A stretch of 64,000 nucleotides of DNA, taken from NCBI GenBank assembly GCA_965225735.1, contig CBDDBN010000026.1:248001-312000 (forward strand), given 5' to 3'. Within the stretch, counting starts at the first letter, position 1; each line of letters opens with the position of its first letter. A program made the translations under genes and the position numbers. Under the pieces are notes generated by a model. That model worked only from the letters and a program-made list of their open reading frames with translations, made no database searches and was not told the DNA's origin. Shown one piece after another: positions 62,285 through 64,000 of this stretch. The DNA comes from Denitrobaculum sp965225735. GTDB lineage: Bacteria; Pseudomonadota; Alphaproteobacteria; Kiloniellales; Kiloniellaceae.

Positions 62285-63235
62285 ATGAATGCTTTCAGTG
62301 CCGCGAAAGTCACCAGCCTGAACGGGGCCGACACCATGAAACAGCAGATCATCGATTTCGTGACCGGCTTCACGATCGAAACCACCCCGGGTTCGGCCCT
62401 GAAAATCGCCGATTACCGCGAGCATCTGCGCCCCGGATGTAAGGTCGCCGTGACCTTCCTGCCCGGTTCCGACTTCGCGGACACCATCGCAACGGCAAAG
62501 CGCTTGAAGGAAGAGGGGTTCGAGCCCTTGCCCCACTTTGCCGCCCGCTCGATCACGAGCGCCGCGGTCATGGAAGAGAACCTGAAAAAGCTTCAGGGTG
62601 AGGTTGGGATCGAGGAAGTGGTCGCTTTGGGTGGCGCGGTTGACAATCCGCTGGGTGACTTCGAATCCTCCATGGATCTGCTCGAAACCGGTCTCTTCGA
62701 CAAGTACGGCATCCGTAAGATCGGTGTCGCGGGTCATCCGGAAGGCAGCCCGGACATCTCCGAACAGGGTCTGAAGGACGCGATTACCTGGAAGAACGCC
62801 TTCGCGGAACGTACCGGCGCCGAGCTCTACATCGCCACGCAATTCTGCTTCGAAGCCGCGCCGATCATCGCCTGGGACCGGATGATTCAGTCCGAAGGCA
62901 ACAAGCTGCCGATCCACATCGGCGTGCCCGGCCTCGCCACCATCAAGACCCTGCTGAACCATGCCAAGGCCTGTGGTGTCGGCCCCTCCATGCGCGTTTT
63001 GACCCGCCAGGCGAAAAACATCGCCAAGCTTATGACCGTCAATGCGCCGGACAAGCTGGTCATGGACCTGGCCCAATATCACGCCGAAGATCCCAACTGC
63101 GGCATTGCCCGGGTGCATATGTACCCGCTGGGCGGCCTGCGGAAATCGGCGGCCTGGACCTATGCCGTGACCGATGGCGACTTCGAGATGGATCGCAAGG
63201 GCAAGGGCTTTAAGGTCACCCGGGATATCGGCTAA
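62285..63235 (+). CDS. Methylenetetrahydrofolate reductase-like protein
   Basis: The 316-residue product is a MetF-type barrel: TIETTPGSALKIADYREHL, FEPLPHFAARSI, VVALGGAVDNPLGDFE (family GGD replaced by GGA), and KIGVAGHPEGSPDI. It should interconvert methylene- and methyl-THF using FAD. The context (corrinoid protein, methyl-THF methyltransferase) suggests that it oxidises methyl-THF arising from demethylation rather than feeding methionine synthesis. It is 23 bases after the preceding gene. A terminator follows it. Confidence 0.9.
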   Translation: MNAFSAAKVTSLNGADTMKQQIIDFVTGFTIETTPGSALKIADYREHLRPGCKVAVTFLPGSDFADTIATAKRLKEEGFEPLPHFAARSITSAAVMEENLKKLQGEVGIEEVVALGGAVDNPLGDFESSMDLLETGLFDKYGIRKIGVAGHPEGSPDISEQGLKDAITWKNAFAERTGAELYIATQFCFEAAPIIAWDRMIQSEGNKLPIHIGVPGLATIKTLLNHAKACGVGPSMRVLTRQAKNIAKLMTVNAPDKLVMDLAQYHAEDPNCGIARVHMYPLGGLRKSAAWTYAVTDGDFEMDRKGKGFKVTRDIG

Positions 63236-63255
63236 GCGCGCCAAACCTGGGCCCG

Positions 63256-63284
63256 ACGGGAACACACACCCGTTACATTTTTTA
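63256..63284 (+). terminator. Rho-independent terminator after the MTHFR-like gene
   Basis: ACGGG and CCCGT form a 5-bp stem with an 8-base loop, followed by ACATTTTTTAC. The next gene must therefore have its own promoter or partial readthrough. Confidence 0.7.
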
Positions 63285-63483
63285 CGGTTAACGGACTGAT
63301 TTGGCGGTGAAAGCCTCATCAGTGCGCTTTTAAGCCATCCGGTGTCGCGGGTGTGACAGCCGCTATCGCCATGATCGCGGCTAATCCCTAGGCGTCCGGT
63401 GCTTATCCCGGATCAGTTATTATTAGACAGCAGGCGCGGAAAACAGCGGACACCGCGGCCCTTTTGCCAGGAGTTTAAAGACC

Positions 63484-64000
63484 ATGTCTCGCACCGTTGT
63501 CAGCTCGCATTCGAAGGAACTGGTGATCGGCTTCGATCAGCCCTTCTGCATCATCGGTGAGCGCATCAATCCAACGGGCCGTAAGCTGCTGGCCGCTGAA
63601 ATGGCGGCAGGGGACTATAGCCGCGTCGAATCCGACTGCCTGGCGCAGGTGGCGGCCGGCGCGCATATGCTGGACGTCAATGCGGGTATCCCCCTGGCCG
63701 ATGAACCGGCGATCCTGGCCGAAACCATCAAACTGGTGCAGTCCCTGACCGACCTGCCCCTTTCCATCGATTCCTCCATCGTCGAGGCCCTGGAGCGCGG
63801 CCTGAGTGTCTATCAGGGCAAGGCCCTGGTGAACTCGGTTACCGGCGAGGACGAGCAGATGGAACGCGTGCTTCCGCTGGTCAAAAAATACGGTGCTGCC
63901 GTGGTCGCCATCTCCAACGACGAAACGGGCATCTCCGAGGATCCAGACGTACGTTTCGCCGTCGCCAAGAAGATCGTGGAGCGCGCCGCCGACCACGGCA
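63484..64000 (+). CDS. Methyltetrahydrofolate:corrinoid methyltransferase (partial, cut by window edge)
   Basis: The first 172 codons are visible. They show the pterin-binding (DHPS-like) barrel of methyl-THF methyltransferases: CIIGERINPTGRKLLAAEM, AAGAHMLDVNAG, LPLSIDSSIVEALERGL and LVNSVTGEDEQMERVLPLV. It would move a methyl group between the corrinoid protein encoded at 60491 and tetrahydrofolate. The ATG at 63484 follows an AGGAG site. The gene runs off the right edge; the substrate-specific methyltransferase and the corrinoid reactivase may follow. Confidence 0.93.
   Translation, partial: MSRTVVSSHSKELVIGFDQPFCIIGERINPTGRKLLAAEMAAGDYSRVESDCLAQVAAGAHMLDVNAGIPLADEPAILAETIKLVQSLTDLPLSIDSSIVEALERGLSVYQGKALVNSVTGEDEQMERVLPLVKKYGAAVVAISNDETGISEDPDVRFAVAKKIVERAADHG

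Noticed and set aside
62258..63319. A 353-codon minus-strand frame opposite the MTHFR-like gene
   Set aside because: The MTHFR-like protein fills the plus strand with family motifs; the reverse frame also runs across the terminator at 63256.

Overview
The window is a gene-dense, GC-rich stretch of an alphaproteobacterial chromosome. The gene styles (corrinoid/DUF1638/virulence-factor C1 cluster, ChoXWV with BetIBA, DUF1007-NicO, PAS_5 protein, many methyl-accepting chemotaxis proteins) suggest a Rhodospirillales-like or Rhodobacterales-like heterotroph, probably marine or saline. No rRNA, tRNA, CRISPR array, transposase or phage gene was seen. The gene at each edge is cut: a chemoreceptor on the left and a methyltetrahydrofolate methyltransferase on the right.

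Layout. Positions 1-17.8 kb hold five chemoreceptor genes, all on the minus strand. Two of them are soluble with tandem PAS domains, two are large transmembrane receptors and one is cut by the edge. They flank a plus-strand block of a branched-chain-type ABC transporter (5 genes) and hutU. From 18.1 to 22.6 kb there is a betaine-homocysteine-type methyltransferase, a cytochrome P460-like protein, a HAD phosphatase and a flavin monooxygenase. From 22.7 to 30.2 kb there is a choline cluster: choXWV on the minus strand and betIBA on the plus strand, diverging from a 30-bp palindrome. From 30.2 to 43.1 kb are mixed genes: HIT protein, psuG, fasciclin protein, a flavin oxidase/DUF1365/CFA-synthase trio, SDR, DUF1007 plus NicO metal transporter, and several small secreted proteins. 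From 43.1 to 53.0 kb are a glutamine amidotransferase, a ferredoxin-like protein, a YcgN protein, hutH, a MarR regulator, ferredoxin-NADP reductase, a TetR/oxidoreductase/enolase operon and an FrhB-like protein. From 53.1 to 60 kb are cysD-cysNC, a membrane protein and a multi-PAS histidine kinase. From 60.4 kb to the end is a corrinoid/folate one-carbon cluster.

How the genes fit together. Three almost identical palindromes with the core TGTATATACA lie just upstream of the ABC transporter operon (5228), hutU (9977) and hutH (45324). They look like HutC operators. They tie a physically scattered histidine-degradation regulon together and predict that the transporter imports histidine or urocanate. 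The choline genes import choline and oxidise it to glycine betaine. The methyltransferase at 18.1 kb and the corrinoid/MTHFR/methyl-THF methyltransferase cluster at 60 kb could then use betaine-type methyl groups, linking osmolyte catabolism to one-carbon metabolism. The trimethylamine-methyltransferase-family (MttB-like) partner usually expected with the corrinoid protein is not in the window.
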